A DNA stretch of 18,513 nt, taken from assembly GCA_030538335.1 (NCBI GenBank), contig JAUNUE010000013.1, positions 1 through 18,513 on the forward strand, in the 5' to 3' direction. Shown in pieces: positions 7,161 to 13,567 of this stretch. Below the pieces are notes generated by a model. That model had not been told where the DNA came from. It was given only the letters and a program-made list of their open reading frames with translations, and did not search any database. The stretch's first letter is position 1. Each line of letters opens with the position of its first letter. This DNA is from Allobrachymonas sp. (GTDB taxonomy: Bacteria; Pseudomonadota; Gammaproteobacteria; Burkholderiales; Burkholderiaceae_C). The translations under genes and the position numbers were made by a program.

Positions 7161-8285
7161 ATGTCAGATACGCTGATCCCCGCCACCATCATCACCGGCT
7201 TTCTCGGCTCGGGCAAGACTACGCTGCTCAAGCGCATTCTCACCGAAGCGCACGGCGAGAAAATTGCCGTGATCGAAAACGAGTTTGGCGAAGAAAACAT
7301 TGACAACGACATCCTCGTGGCCGACAGCGCCGAGCAGATCATCCAGATGAGCAATGGCTGCGTGTGTTGCACCATCCGCGAGGACCTGCGCAGCACCCTC
7401 ACCGACCTGGCGGCCCGACGCAAGAGCGGTACCTTACAGTTTGACCGCGTGGTGATCGAAACCACCGGCCTGGCCGACCCAGGCCCGGTGGCGCAGACAT
7501 TTTTCATGGACGACGCTGTGGCCGAGCAATACCTGCTCGATTCCATCGTTACGCTGGTGGACGCCAAACATGCACACCAGCAACTCGATGAACGGCTGGA
7601 GGTGCAACGTCAAGTGGGGTTTGCCGACCAGATCTTCATCAGCAAGGCCGACCTGGTCTCGGCAGAAGAACTCGCGAGCCTGCAAAAACGCCTGGCGCGC
7701 ATGAACCCGCGTGCCAGCCAGAAGGTGGTGCATTTTGGCGAGGTGCCCTTGAAAGACGTGCTCGATCTGCGCGGCTTCAACCTCAATGCCCAGCTCGAAC
7801 TGCATCCTGATTTCTTGCCTGAAGTCAAGCACGCGGCAGACTGCGACCATGCGCATGCGCCGGGAGAAGCATGCAACCACGCCGGGCATGCCCATGCAGA
7901 TCACGGCCACGACAAGCACGATCACAATTGTGGTCATGCAGGTTGCGGGCATGATCATCATGGTCACCACCACGCCCACGACGACGATGTGCAGAGCTTT
8001 GTCTACCGTACCGACAAAGTGTTCGACCCGGCGTTGCTGGAAGATTTTCTCGGTGCCATCGTCAACATCTATGGCCCCAAGATGTACCGCTACAAAGGCG
8101 TGCTGGCCATGAAAGGCACCGACCGCAAGGTGATTTTCCAGGGCGTACACCAGTTGATGGGCAGCGACCTGGGCGCGCCGTGGCAGAAAGGCGAGCCGCG
8201 CACCAGCAAAATGGTGTTCATTGGCGTGGATTTGCCCAAAGACATTTTGCAGCAGGGGCTGGAACAGTGTCTGACGAACAAGTGA
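7161..8285 (+). CDS. CobW/COG0523-family metallochaperone GTPase with His/Cys-rich loop
   Basis: This 374-residue P-loop GTPase belongs to the family of CobW, YjiA and ZNG1, which load metals, mostly zinc or cobalt, into client proteins. Motifs seen are Walker A GFLGSGKTT (13-21), ENEFGEENID (39-48), the invariant metal-binding CVCC (67-70), ETTGLADPGP (100-109) and SKAD (161-164), which replaces the usual NKxD guanine-binding motif. Between the GTPase and CobW C-terminal domains lies a metal-binding loop (224-273) with 18 histidines and 4 cysteines (C228, C238, C257, C262). The C-terminal domain follows, with MYRYKGVLAMKG (308-319) and FQGVHQLMG (326-334). The frame is open upstream to 6960, but ATG 7161 is where family homology starts. 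Its neighbours are dksA downstream and slmA divergent. Client and metal are unknown. No recognisable Zur box lies upstream. Confidence 0.93.
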   Translation: MSDTLIPATIITGFLGSGKTTLLKRILTEAHGEKIAVIENEFGEENIDNDILVADSAEQIIQMSNGCVCCTIREDLRSTLTDLAARRKSGTLQFDRVVIETTGLADPGPVAQTFFMDDAVAEQYLLDSIVTLVDAKHAHQQLDERLEVQRQVGFADQIFISKADLVSAEELASLQKRLARMNPRASQKVVHFGEVPLKDVLDLRGFNLNAQLELHPDFLPEVKHAADCDHAHAPGEACNHAGHAHADHGHDKHDHNCGHAGCGHDHHGHHHAHDDDVQSFVYRTDKVFDPALLEDFLGAIVNIYGPKMYRYKGVLAMKGTDRKVIFQGVHQLMGSDLGAPWQKGEPRTSKMVFIGVDLPKDILQQGLEQCLTNK

Positions 8286-8427
8286 AGAATTTCACGCAAC
8301 TTAATCCTACGCATGGATTACTTTGCAAGACAGATGGCATAGAATGGTCGTTTCCCTTGGGGGAGATGGCCTGTAGATGCAAGGGCAGCGCGCAAAGAGC
8401 CTGGGTTGCTTCCTTTCCGGGTGGCAG

Positions 8428-8455
8428 TTGGCAAAACGGACAGGCTTGGCATTAT
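8428..8455 (+). promoter_or_regulatory. Putative sigma-70-type promoter of dksA
   Basis: TTGGCA (8428-8433; five of six match TTGACA) is spaced 16 bases from CATTAT (8450-8455; four of six match TATAAT). The -10 overlaps a perfect dyad CATTATGGATAATG (8450-8463), which could be an operator. Transcription would start near 8462. A weaker alternative is TTACTT (8318) with TAGAAT (8340). These are pattern matches only. Confidence 0.4.
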
Positions 8456-8469
8456 GGATAATGGGAATA

Positions 8470-8490
8470 GGGCAGTTTGCCCGGCAAGGA
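8470..8490 (+). promoter_or_regulatory. dksA: Small hairpin plus Shine-Dalgarno ahead of the TTG start of dksA
   Basis: GGGCA (8470-8474) and TGCCC (8478-8482) form a 5-bp stem with a three-base loop. It ends three bases before AAGGA (8486-8490). That Shine-Dalgarno is seven bases from the TTG at 8498 and decides the start: the only other upstream in-frame candidate, TTG 8477, lies inside the hairpin and has no ribosome-binding site. Confidence 0.5.
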
Positions 8491-8497
8491 TTGCAAC

Positions 8498-8938
8498 TTG
8501 AAAAACAACTGGAAAAAAAAGGCGCCTGACACGCTGACGGATGAAGAAGTGCTGGCCATGCCAGACTCTGAGTACATGAACGATGTGCAGTTGGCTTTTT
8601 TCCGCCACAAGCTGCTGCTGTTGCGTGACGACATCCTGAACAATGCGGGTGAAACGGCCGAGAACCTGCGCGAAGGTGCCACCGTGGTGCCTGACCCCGC
8701 TGACCGTGCCACCATTGAAGAAGAACATGCGCTGGAGTTGCGTACGCGCGACCGTGAGCGCAAGCTACTGAAAAAAATCGAACAATCCATCCAGCAGATC
8801 GATGCAGGCGAGTATGGATATTGCGATGAAACGGGCGAGCCGATTGGCGTCGCCCGGTTGATTGCACGGCCGACGGCGACCCTGTCGCTGGAGGCGCAGC
8901 AGCGGCGCGAAATGCGCCAAAAAATGTTTGGCAACTGA
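8498..8938 (+). CDS. dksA: RNA polymerase-binding transcription factor DksA, zinc-sparing type
   Basis: This 146-residue DksA acts in the RNA polymerase secondary channel and works with ppGpp in the stringent response. The coiled-coil tip carries the conserved DPADRA (66-71; D66, D69 and A71 correspond to the functional tip residues of E. coli DksA). It is followed by EEEHALELRTRDRERKLLKKI (74-94) and the globular domain YGYCDETGEPIGVARLIARPTATLSLEAQ. The four zinc-finger positions read C109, T112, S130, A133, so only one of four cysteines remains and zinc cannot be bound in the classical way. Such C/T/S/A DksA proteins are known in alpha- and betaproteobacteria. There is no ATG before residue 21 (ATG 8558), which would cut the conserved N-terminus; a stop at 8468 closes the frame. 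TTG 8498 with AAGGA is the best start, and TTG 8477 would add seven residues. Confidence 0.93.
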   Translation: MKNNWKKKAPDTLTDEEVLAMPDSEYMNDVQLAFFRHKLLLLRDDILNNAGETAENLREGATVVPDPADRATIEEEHALELRTRDRERKLLKKIEQSIQQIDAGEYGYCDETGEPIGVARLIARPTATLSLEAQQRREMRQKMFGN

Positions 8939-8991
8939 ACGCCGACACACGCATATGTGTAGCCAGGCGATAAAGTTGTAGCACACCGCTT

Positions 8992-10998
8992 ATGGCGCAG
9001 TCTGACAAAAATACCTTTCTCGGAAAACTGGCGCGGTTCGTCTCCAATCCGAATACGGACTGGAAAGCGCTGGACAGCGCCATCCCCCCGGTATCGGCTG
9101 GTGCCAGGGGCGGGGCTGTGCCCGGCCTGACGCCCGAAGAGTTACAGGCATTGCGCCATCAGCGGCGCAAGCGCAACCGTAACATCCGCGTCAAGGAGTT
9201 TGCGATGTTGCGTCAGGTGCGCGCGGGTGCCAGCATTCCTGGCGTGCAGTTCGACCTGAACAGCGGCGCCATTGGCAGCGACACAGTGCCTGCTGCCATG
9301 CCTGCACTCAAACAAGCGCCCCAGCGTTCCACGCATATGGCTGGATTTGATGTCAACCAAATCGACCATATCGAGCGCCAGATGGCCGAGCAATGGTGGG
9401 ACAACGGGGGAGCTGCGCCTGATGCTGTGCCAGCTTCGTTAACGGAAGCAGTGCCTCCCACCCAGATGTTGATTGAGACAGAGGAAGAGGCTGCAGCGTC
9501 GATGGCAGATGACGCCTCTGGCGAAGTCATTGCTTTTGATCCGGCGTTCTTTGCTTCCCAACCTGTCCCTACCGAACGCGAGGCGGATTTCAGGCCCATG
9601 CGTGACAGTGCCTTTGCCAACGGCACGGGCGAACAGGTTGATTTTTCAGACGGGCAAGCGGCGACAGAAACTTTCGTCTTTCAGAATCCCGCCTCGGAAC
9701 TGGAAATGGATGGCGTCCTCTCTTCTTCCGGGGTGCCTCATACTGCGCCCATGGCTGGGACAGGCGCCCCCATGATGGAGTTCATCCCGGTTCCACTGGC
9801 TGCAGACGAGGTTCAGTCTTTGGCCGAGGCCGAACTGGTGCAAGGCGAGTTGCAGTCGGGGGCAGTGACATTTGAGGCGGCAGTCCCGCCCAACTATGGC
9901 GTAGAAGATCTGCCCGAAAGCCTCAATGAACCGGCCATTTTTTATGCGCAGGGGCAATTGGAGCAGTGCGAGGCGTCTTTGTTGGAGTTGGCGCAAGCCG
10001 AGCAGAAAATCCTGACAACACAAGAGGGACATGTCGAGCCGCATGTGTTGCTGGCGTTGCTTGATTTTTACCGCTCTACCAGCCAGGAAGAAAAATTTGA
10101 AGTGGCCAGTATCGAGATGGTGCAGCATTATGACCGTTCGGCTCCGCAGTACCGCGGAACGGATCTGGGCGCCGCCAGCCGTATCTTGAGCACCATGGCG
10201 TCGTGCGTGAATATCGACCATGTCTCGCAAGGCAACTGGCTGTGCCCGGCCGAGCTTGACCTGACAGATGTGATGCTGCTGCGTTCCCAGTTGATGGAAA
10301 ACCCGGTGCAGGTGCTGCTTGATTGGCGGCCTCTGGAGCTCATCCTGGAGGATGCGGTCGAGCCGTTGCTGGACCAGTTCAGGGATTTGGCAAGTCGCAA
10401 GATCGATCTGCTGATGTGGGGCGCAGATCATTTGCTGGAGGTGTGCAAGACCCATATCGCATCAGCGGATGGCAAAACGGCCAGTATCCTGGCATTGTTG
10501 TGGTTGCTGCGCCTGGAGCTGGTACGCATCATTCACGGCCAGGAAGCATTCGACAACGAAGCGCTGGAATACTGCATTGCACTGGAGGAATCGCCCCCGG
10601 CATGGGTGCGTACCCGCTGCAACTACATTGATGCCGACAACGCCATCAGCCTGCTGGATGGTGCAGACGACGATGATGGAGCGACAGGCAAGCAAGCGCC
10701 CAAAACGGTTGATGCGCACCTCAAACATCCTTTGCAATGGCAAGGGGTTCTTCAAGGTAGTCTGCAGCCTTTGCTGCAGACCATCGACGAAGAGTGCGGC
10801 ACCCAGCCCCGTGTCATTGACTGCCGTCAACTCGACATCATGGATTACGCCGCTGCAGCCGAACTGCTGCAGTGGCTGATCACGCAGGAAGCGGCTGGTC
10901 GACAGGTACGCTTCATGCAGGTCAGCCGCCTGATGGCCGTATTCTGGCGCATCATGGGCATCACGGCCAAGGCCACGGTAGAGTTGCGCCGCGATTGA
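8992..10998 (+). CDS. Large protein with STAS-like C-terminal domain, function unknown
   Basis: This 668-residue soluble protein has no signal peptide or membrane segment. Residues 1-75 are basic, with RHQRRKRNRNIRVKEF at 55-70. Residues 140-310 are low-complexity and acidic, probably disordered. Residues 312-380 look helical and TPR-like (FYAQGQLEQCEASLLELAQAE, then LLALLDFYRSTSQEEKF). Two STAS-like stretches appear to follow: about 415-545, ending in EESPPAW (532-538), and about 580-668, with VIDCRQLDIMDYAAAAELLQWL and VRFMQVSRLMAVFWRIMGI, the strand-helix pattern of anti-sigma-antagonist/MlaB-type STAS domains. A linker rich in Asp separates them. It lies 53 bases after dksA and 81 before hslV, a position I recall as conserved in Comamonadaceae. 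No Shine-Dalgarno is evident before ATG 8992. The domain call is moderate and the role is unknown. Confidence 0.8.
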   Translation: MAQSDKNTFLGKLARFVSNPNTDWKALDSAIPPVSAGARGGAVPGLTPEELQALRHQRRKRNRNIRVKEFAMLRQVRAGASIPGVQFDLNSGAIGSDTVPAAMPALKQAPQRSTHMAGFDVNQIDHIERQMAEQWWDNGGAAPDAVPASLTEAVPPTQMLIETEEEAAASMADDASGEVIAFDPAFFASQPVPTEREADFRPMRDSAFANGTGEQVDFSDGQAATETFVFQNPASELEMDGVLSSSGVPHTAPMAGTGAPMMEFIPVPLAADEVQSLAEAELVQGELQSGAVTFEAAVPPNYGVEDLPESLNEPAIFYAQGQLEQCEASLLELAQAEQKILTTQEGHVEPHVLLALLDFYRSTSQEEKFEVASIEMVQHYDRSAPQYRGTDLGAASRILSTMASCVNIDHVSQGNWLCPAELDLTDVMLLRSQLMENPVQVLLDWRPLELILEDAVEPLLDQFRDLASRKIDLLMWGADHLLEVCKTHIASADGKTASILALLWLLRLELVRIIHGQEAFDNEALEYCIALEESPPAWVRTRCNYIDADNAISLLDGADDDDGATGKQAPKTVDAHLKHPLQWQGVLQGSLQPLLQTIDEECGTQPRVIDCRQLDIMDYAAAAELLQWLITQEAAGRQVRFMQVSRLMAVFWRIMGITAKATVELRRD

Positions 10999-11000
10999 TT

Positions 11001-11028
11001 TTGCTGCAGTGGTTTGCTTTGGTATTTT
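11001..11028 (+). promoter_or_regulatory. Weak candidate promoter for hslV
   Basis: TTGCTG (11001-11006) and TATTTT (11023-11028) are spaced 16 bases apart in the 81-base gap before hslV. Each hexamer is only a partial match to the sigma-70 consensus. No CTTGAAA heat-shock element is present here, unlike in the gap before hslU. Confidence 0.25.
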
Positions 11029-11079
11029 TCTGAATTTTTCAACCAGCGCTGGCGGTAACGCACGGCGCTTTTCGTCATC

Positions 11080-11631
11080 ATGGGTATGGAATCATTTCGC
11101 GGTACGACCATTTTGAGTGTGCGCCGCCATACGCCGCAGGGCGTGCAGGTTGCTTTGGGCGGCGATGGCCAAGTCACGCTGGGCAATGTGGTTGTCAAGG
11201 GCACGGCGCGCAAGGTGCGCAAGCTTTACAAGAACCAGGTGCTGGCCGGTTTTGCGGGCGCTACAGCAGACGCGTTTACGCTGTTTGAACGCTTTGAAGC
11301 CAAACTGGAAAAGCACCAGGGCCACCTCACGCGTGCGGCCATTGAACTTACGCGCGACTGGCGCACCGACCGTGTGCTGCGTCGGCTGGAGGCCATGCTG
11401 GCCGTAGCCGACAAAGAGGCTTCGCTCATCATCACCGGCAATGGCGATGTGCTCGAACCCGAGCATGGCATTGTTGCCATCGGCTCGGGTAGCGCCTATG
11501 CCCAGTCGGCGGCGCGCGCCTTGCTTGACAACACCGATCTGCCTGCAGATGCCATTGTGCGCAAGTCGCTGGAAATTGCAGGTGAGCTGTGCATCTATAC
11601 CAATATGCACCACACCATTGAAACCTTGTGA
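11080..11631 (+). CDS. hslV: ATP-dependent protease peptidase subunit HslV (ClpQ)
   Basis: This 183-residue proteasome-like threonine peptidase forms a double hexamer and is activated by HslU to degrade misfolded and regulatory proteins in the cytoplasm. The catalytic N-terminal threonine is recognisable in G8-T9-T10-I-L-S-V-R-R, so a propeptide of eight residues (six if ATG 11086 is used) must be removed before T9 becomes the nucleophile; E. coli HslV loses only its initiator Met. Further signatures are GGDGQVTLGN (27-36), AGFAGATADAFTLFERFEAKLEKHQGHL, DWRTDRVLRRLEAMLAVADKEASLIITGNGDVLEPE, AIGSGSAYAQSAARALL and ICIYTN-like LCIYTNMHHTIE at the C-terminus. Length is normal for the family. Two in-frame ATGs lie six bases apart, neither with a strong Shine-Dalgarno. 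hslU follows only after a 363-base gap, unusual for this gene pair. Confidence 0.96.
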   Translation: MGMESFRGTTILSVRRHTPQGVQVALGGDGQVTLGNVVVKGTARKVRKLYKNQVLAGFAGATADAFTLFERFEAKLEKHQGHLTRAAIELTRDWRTDRVLRRLEAMLAVADKEASLIITGNGDVLEPEHGIVAIGSGSAYAQSAARALLDNTDLPADAIVRKSLEIAGELCIYTNMHHTIETL

Positions 11632-11761
11632 TTTTTGATTTGACAGAACACAGAGGCGCAGAGACACAGAGAAAAGCGGAGATGTTTCCTCTATCTGCAT
11701 CTTTGTGATACATCGCTCGCAATAGAGGCTGCCTATAGCCAAATCTGAAAATAATCAGACA

Positions 11762-11828
11762 CCGTTCGCCCTGAGGTATCGAAGGGCAGATACCTTCCAT
11801 GTGGGCTTCGATACCTCAGCCCGAACGG
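11762..11828. repeat. Inner REP-like palindrome of the hslV-hslU gap
   Basis: The arms 11762-11784 and 11806-11828 are complementary over 23 positions with two adjacent mismatches (CC opposite CC) around a 21-base loop. The arm sequence GTTCGCCCTGAGGTATCGAA is of the GTTCGCCCTGAGC-TGTCGAAGG type that I remember as a frequent dispersed repeat in Comamonadaceae. The loop contains GATACCT (11789-11795), a second partner for AGGTATC (11774-11780), so two mutually exclusive hairpins are possible. Confidence 0.65.
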
Positions 11829-11854
11829 ATCGGGCGAAAATTGTCAAATTATTT

Positions 11855-11886
11855 CTTGAAATGACTATATTAAAAAAGACGCATAT
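11855..11886 (+). promoter_or_regulatory. Candidate sigma-32 heat-shock promoter for hslU
   Basis: CTTGAAA (11855-11861) matches the E. coli sigma-32 -35 consensus exactly. After 17 bases comes ACGCATAT (11879-11886), which matches CCCCATNT at all but two of the fixed positions. It points toward hslU and lies inside the inverted-repeat element, leaving a leader of about 100 bases. A sigma-70-like alternative, TTGTCA (11841) with TATATT (11866), has a long 19-base spacer. Confidence 0.4.
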
Positions 11887-11994
11887 TTTTCGGGCAGCTC
11901 TTGCCTACCCAGAGCCTTCCAAGCTTCATCTTCACCTTTCTTCCTCTGTGTCTCTGCGCCTCTGTGTTCTGTTGGTATTTTTTTAGCCATTACC

Positions 11995-13332
11995 ATGTCC
12001 TCCATGACTCCCCAGGAAATTGTTTCCGAACTCGACCGCCATATCGTTGGCCAGCAAGAAGCCAAGCGCGCCGTGGCCATTGCCTTGCGCAACCGCTGGC
12101 GGCGTCAGCAGGTGGATGAAAAGCTGCGTGCCGAAATCACGCCGAAGAACATCCTCATGATCGGCCCCACGGGTGTGGGTAAAACCGAAATTGCACGCCG
12201 CCTGGCGCAACTCGCCGATGCGCCCTTCATCAAAGTAGAAGCGACCAAGTTCACCGAAGTGGGCTATGTGGGCAAGGATGTGGATTCGATCGTGCGCGAT
12301 CTGGTCGATATGGCCGTAAAGCAAACACGCGAAACCGCCATGCGCGCCCAGCGCCATAAAGCGGAGTCAGCCGCAGAAGAGCGTGTGCTCGACATCTTGC
12401 TGCCTGCGCCGCGCAGCAATGGTGGTGGCGACTATCCCGACAGTGCAGATAGCAACAGCAGCACGCGCCAGGCCTTCCGCAAAAAACTGCGCGAAGGCCA
12501 GCTCGACGACAAAGAGATCGAAGTCGACCTGCTCGACGCCACGCCCGCCATGCAGATCATGGGGCCGGCGGGCATGGAAGAAATGGCCGAGCAACTGCGC
12601 GGTATGTTCAGCCAGTTGGGGCAGGACAAGCGCAAAACGCGGCGCGTGAAAGTGGCTGAAGCGCTGCGTCAGATCACCGAAGAAGAGGCTGCCAAGCTGG
12701 TCAACGAAGAAGACATCCGCAGCACGGCGTTGCAGAATGCCGAGCAGAATGGCATCGTGTTTCTCGACGAGATCGACAAGGTGGCGGGTGCGCAGGAGCG
12801 CAGCGGCGCCGATGTGTCGCGCCAGGGCGTGCAGCGCGACCTGCTGCCGCTGGTCGAAGGCACGAGCGTGAGCACAAAATACGGCATGGTCAAGACCGAC
12901 CATATCCTGTTCATCGCTTCGGGGGCTTTCCACTTGAGCAAACCGAGCGATCTGATTCCCGAGTTGCAGGGGCGCTTCCCGATCCGTGTGGAGTTGCAAA
13001 GCCTGTCGCAGCAGGATTTTGAAGCCATCCTTACGCAAACGCACGCTTCGCTGGTGCGTCAGTACCAGGCTCTGCTCGAAACGGAAGGCGTCACGCTGTC
13101 GTTCCAGCCCGATGGGATTGAGCGTTTGGCAGAAATTGCCTTTGCCGTGAACGAGCGCACCGAGAACATCGGCGCACGCCGCCTGGCAACGGTCATGGAG
13201 CGCCTGCTCGAAGAGGTAAGTTACAACGCCAGCAAGCTGCAGGGGCAGACGGTGGTGGTGGATGCGGCCTATGTGGATGCGCGCCTGGCCGAATTGAGCC
13301 AGAATGAAGACCTCTCTCGCTACATTTTGTAA
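11995..13332 (+). CDS. hslU: ATP-dependent protease ATPase subunit HslU (ClpY)
   Basis: This 445-residue AAA+ unfoldase caps HslV, unfolds substrates and opens the peptidase. It carries TPQEIVSELDRHIVGQ (5-20), Walker A GPTGVGKT (57-64), the pore motif GYVGKD (90-95), the inserted I-domain (about 110-230), Walker B FLDEID (256-261), GRFPIRVEL (326-334), sensor-2 region GARRL (393-397) and the C-terminal tail EDLSRYIL (438-445), which docks into HslV to activate it. Length is typical. The ATG at 11995 is used; ATG 12004 (MTPQEIV) is possible. No Shine-Dalgarno precedes either, only a T-rich stretch after the right repeat arm. The gene is separated from hslV by the nested repeat element and may have its own heat-shock-type promoter inside it. 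Confidence 0.97.
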   Translation: MSSMTPQEIVSELDRHIVGQQEAKRAVAIALRNRWRRQQVDEKLRAEITPKNILMIGPTGVGKTEIARRLAQLADAPFIKVEATKFTEVGYVGKDVDSIVRDLVDMAVKQTRETAMRAQRHKAESAAEERVLDILLPAPRSNGGGDYPDSADSNSSTRQAFRKKLREGQLDDKEIEVDLLDATPAMQIMGPAGMEEMAEQLRGMFSQLGQDKRKTRRVKVAEALRQITEEEAAKLVNEEDIRSTALQNAEQNGIVFLDEIDKVAGAQERSGADVSRQGVQRDLLPLVEGTSVSTKYGMVKTDHILFIASGAFHLSKPSDLIPELQGRFPIRVELQSLSQQDFEAILTQTHASLVRQYQALLETEGVTLSFQPDGIERLAEIAFAVNERTENIGARRLATVMERLLEEVSYNASKLQGQTVVVDAAYVDARLAELSQNEDLSRYIL

Positions 13333-13480
13333 CTAATTTGTAGTTTATTAGATTTCACCTGACAAAAAAACGCTAAGTCATTAATTTCAAAAGAATTGAT
13401 GCGGTGAAAAGCAGAGTCTCTGCTAATCCTTTGATTTTATTGAAAAAAGATTTTGTAAACGCGATTGTGCAGGCGTCCCT

Positions 13481-13509
13481 TTGCTGGTAGAGTGTCGAAA
13501 AGTGAGAAT
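13481..13509 (+). promoter_or_regulatory. Candidate promoter of the dcw cluster (Pmra-like)
   Basis: TTGCTG (13481-13486) and GAGAAT (13504-13509) are spaced 17 bases apart, with partial consensus matches (three of six and four of six). The -10 falls inside the phased repeats, as expected for an autorepressed promoter. The surrounding 235-base gap after hslU is AT-rich and gene-free. A weaker alternative -35 (TTGATT) lies at 13431. Confidence 0.3.
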
Positions 13510-13524
13510 AAGTGGCAAAAAGAG
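13491..13524 (+). promoter_or_regulatory. Probable MraZ operator: 10-base-phased AGTG repeats
   Basis: AGTG occurs at 13491, 13501 and 13511, exactly ten bases apart, with a degenerate fourth unit AGAG at 13521. The six bases after each AGTG are purine-rich and mostly A. MraZ of other bacteria binds short direct repeats with TG-containing cores at 10-base periodicity upstream of its own gene (E. coli TGGG repeats; AAAGTG-type repeats in Mycoplasma). The array is 44-77 bases upstream of the mraZ start, which fits autoregulation. Confidence 0.6.
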
Positions 13525-13567
13525 TCATTTATTACCGTTTTCATCCTTTTCCTGAGCCGCATATTCC

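Larger units (their letters stand above)
11643..11972. mobile_element. Nested inverted-repeat element (MITE- or REP-like) between hslV and hslU
   Basis: A 29-base arm at 11643-11671 is repeated perfectly in inverted orientation at 11944-11972. Its core is ACACAGAGGCGCAGAGACAC. Between the arms are 272 bases, lower in GC in the right half, with a second inverted repeat in the middle. No open reading frame in it looks like a gene, and no transposase is present. The arm motif is one I recall from intergenic regions of many unrelated bacterial genomes. No convincing target-site duplication flanks the arms. A run of seven T (11978-11984) follows the right arm. The element occupies most of the 363-base gene-free gap 11632-11994. 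A non-autonomous insertion is the preferred reading; an old composite of two REP-like repeats is the alternative. Confidence 0.6.

Noticed and set aside
11643..11972. CRISPR or phage attachment site in the hslV-hslU gap
   Set aside because: The repeats are inverted and only two, with no spacers, integrase or tRNA nearby.
11801..11986. 61-codon plus-strand open frame through the right half of the hslV-hslU gap
   Set aside because: Its C-terminus is simply the translated repeat arm (SVSLRLCVL), and it has no Shine-Dalgarno or homology that I recognise.
13334..13352. CTAAT and ATTAG pairing after hslU as a terminator
   Set aside because: The stem is five A/T-rich pairs with no T-run after it, too weak for an intrinsic terminator.
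13501..13514. GTGAGAATAAGTGG as a SlmA-binding site near the dcw cluster
   Set aside because: Only the left half resembles GTGAGTACTCAC and the palindrome is absent; the 10-base phased AGTG units explain it better.
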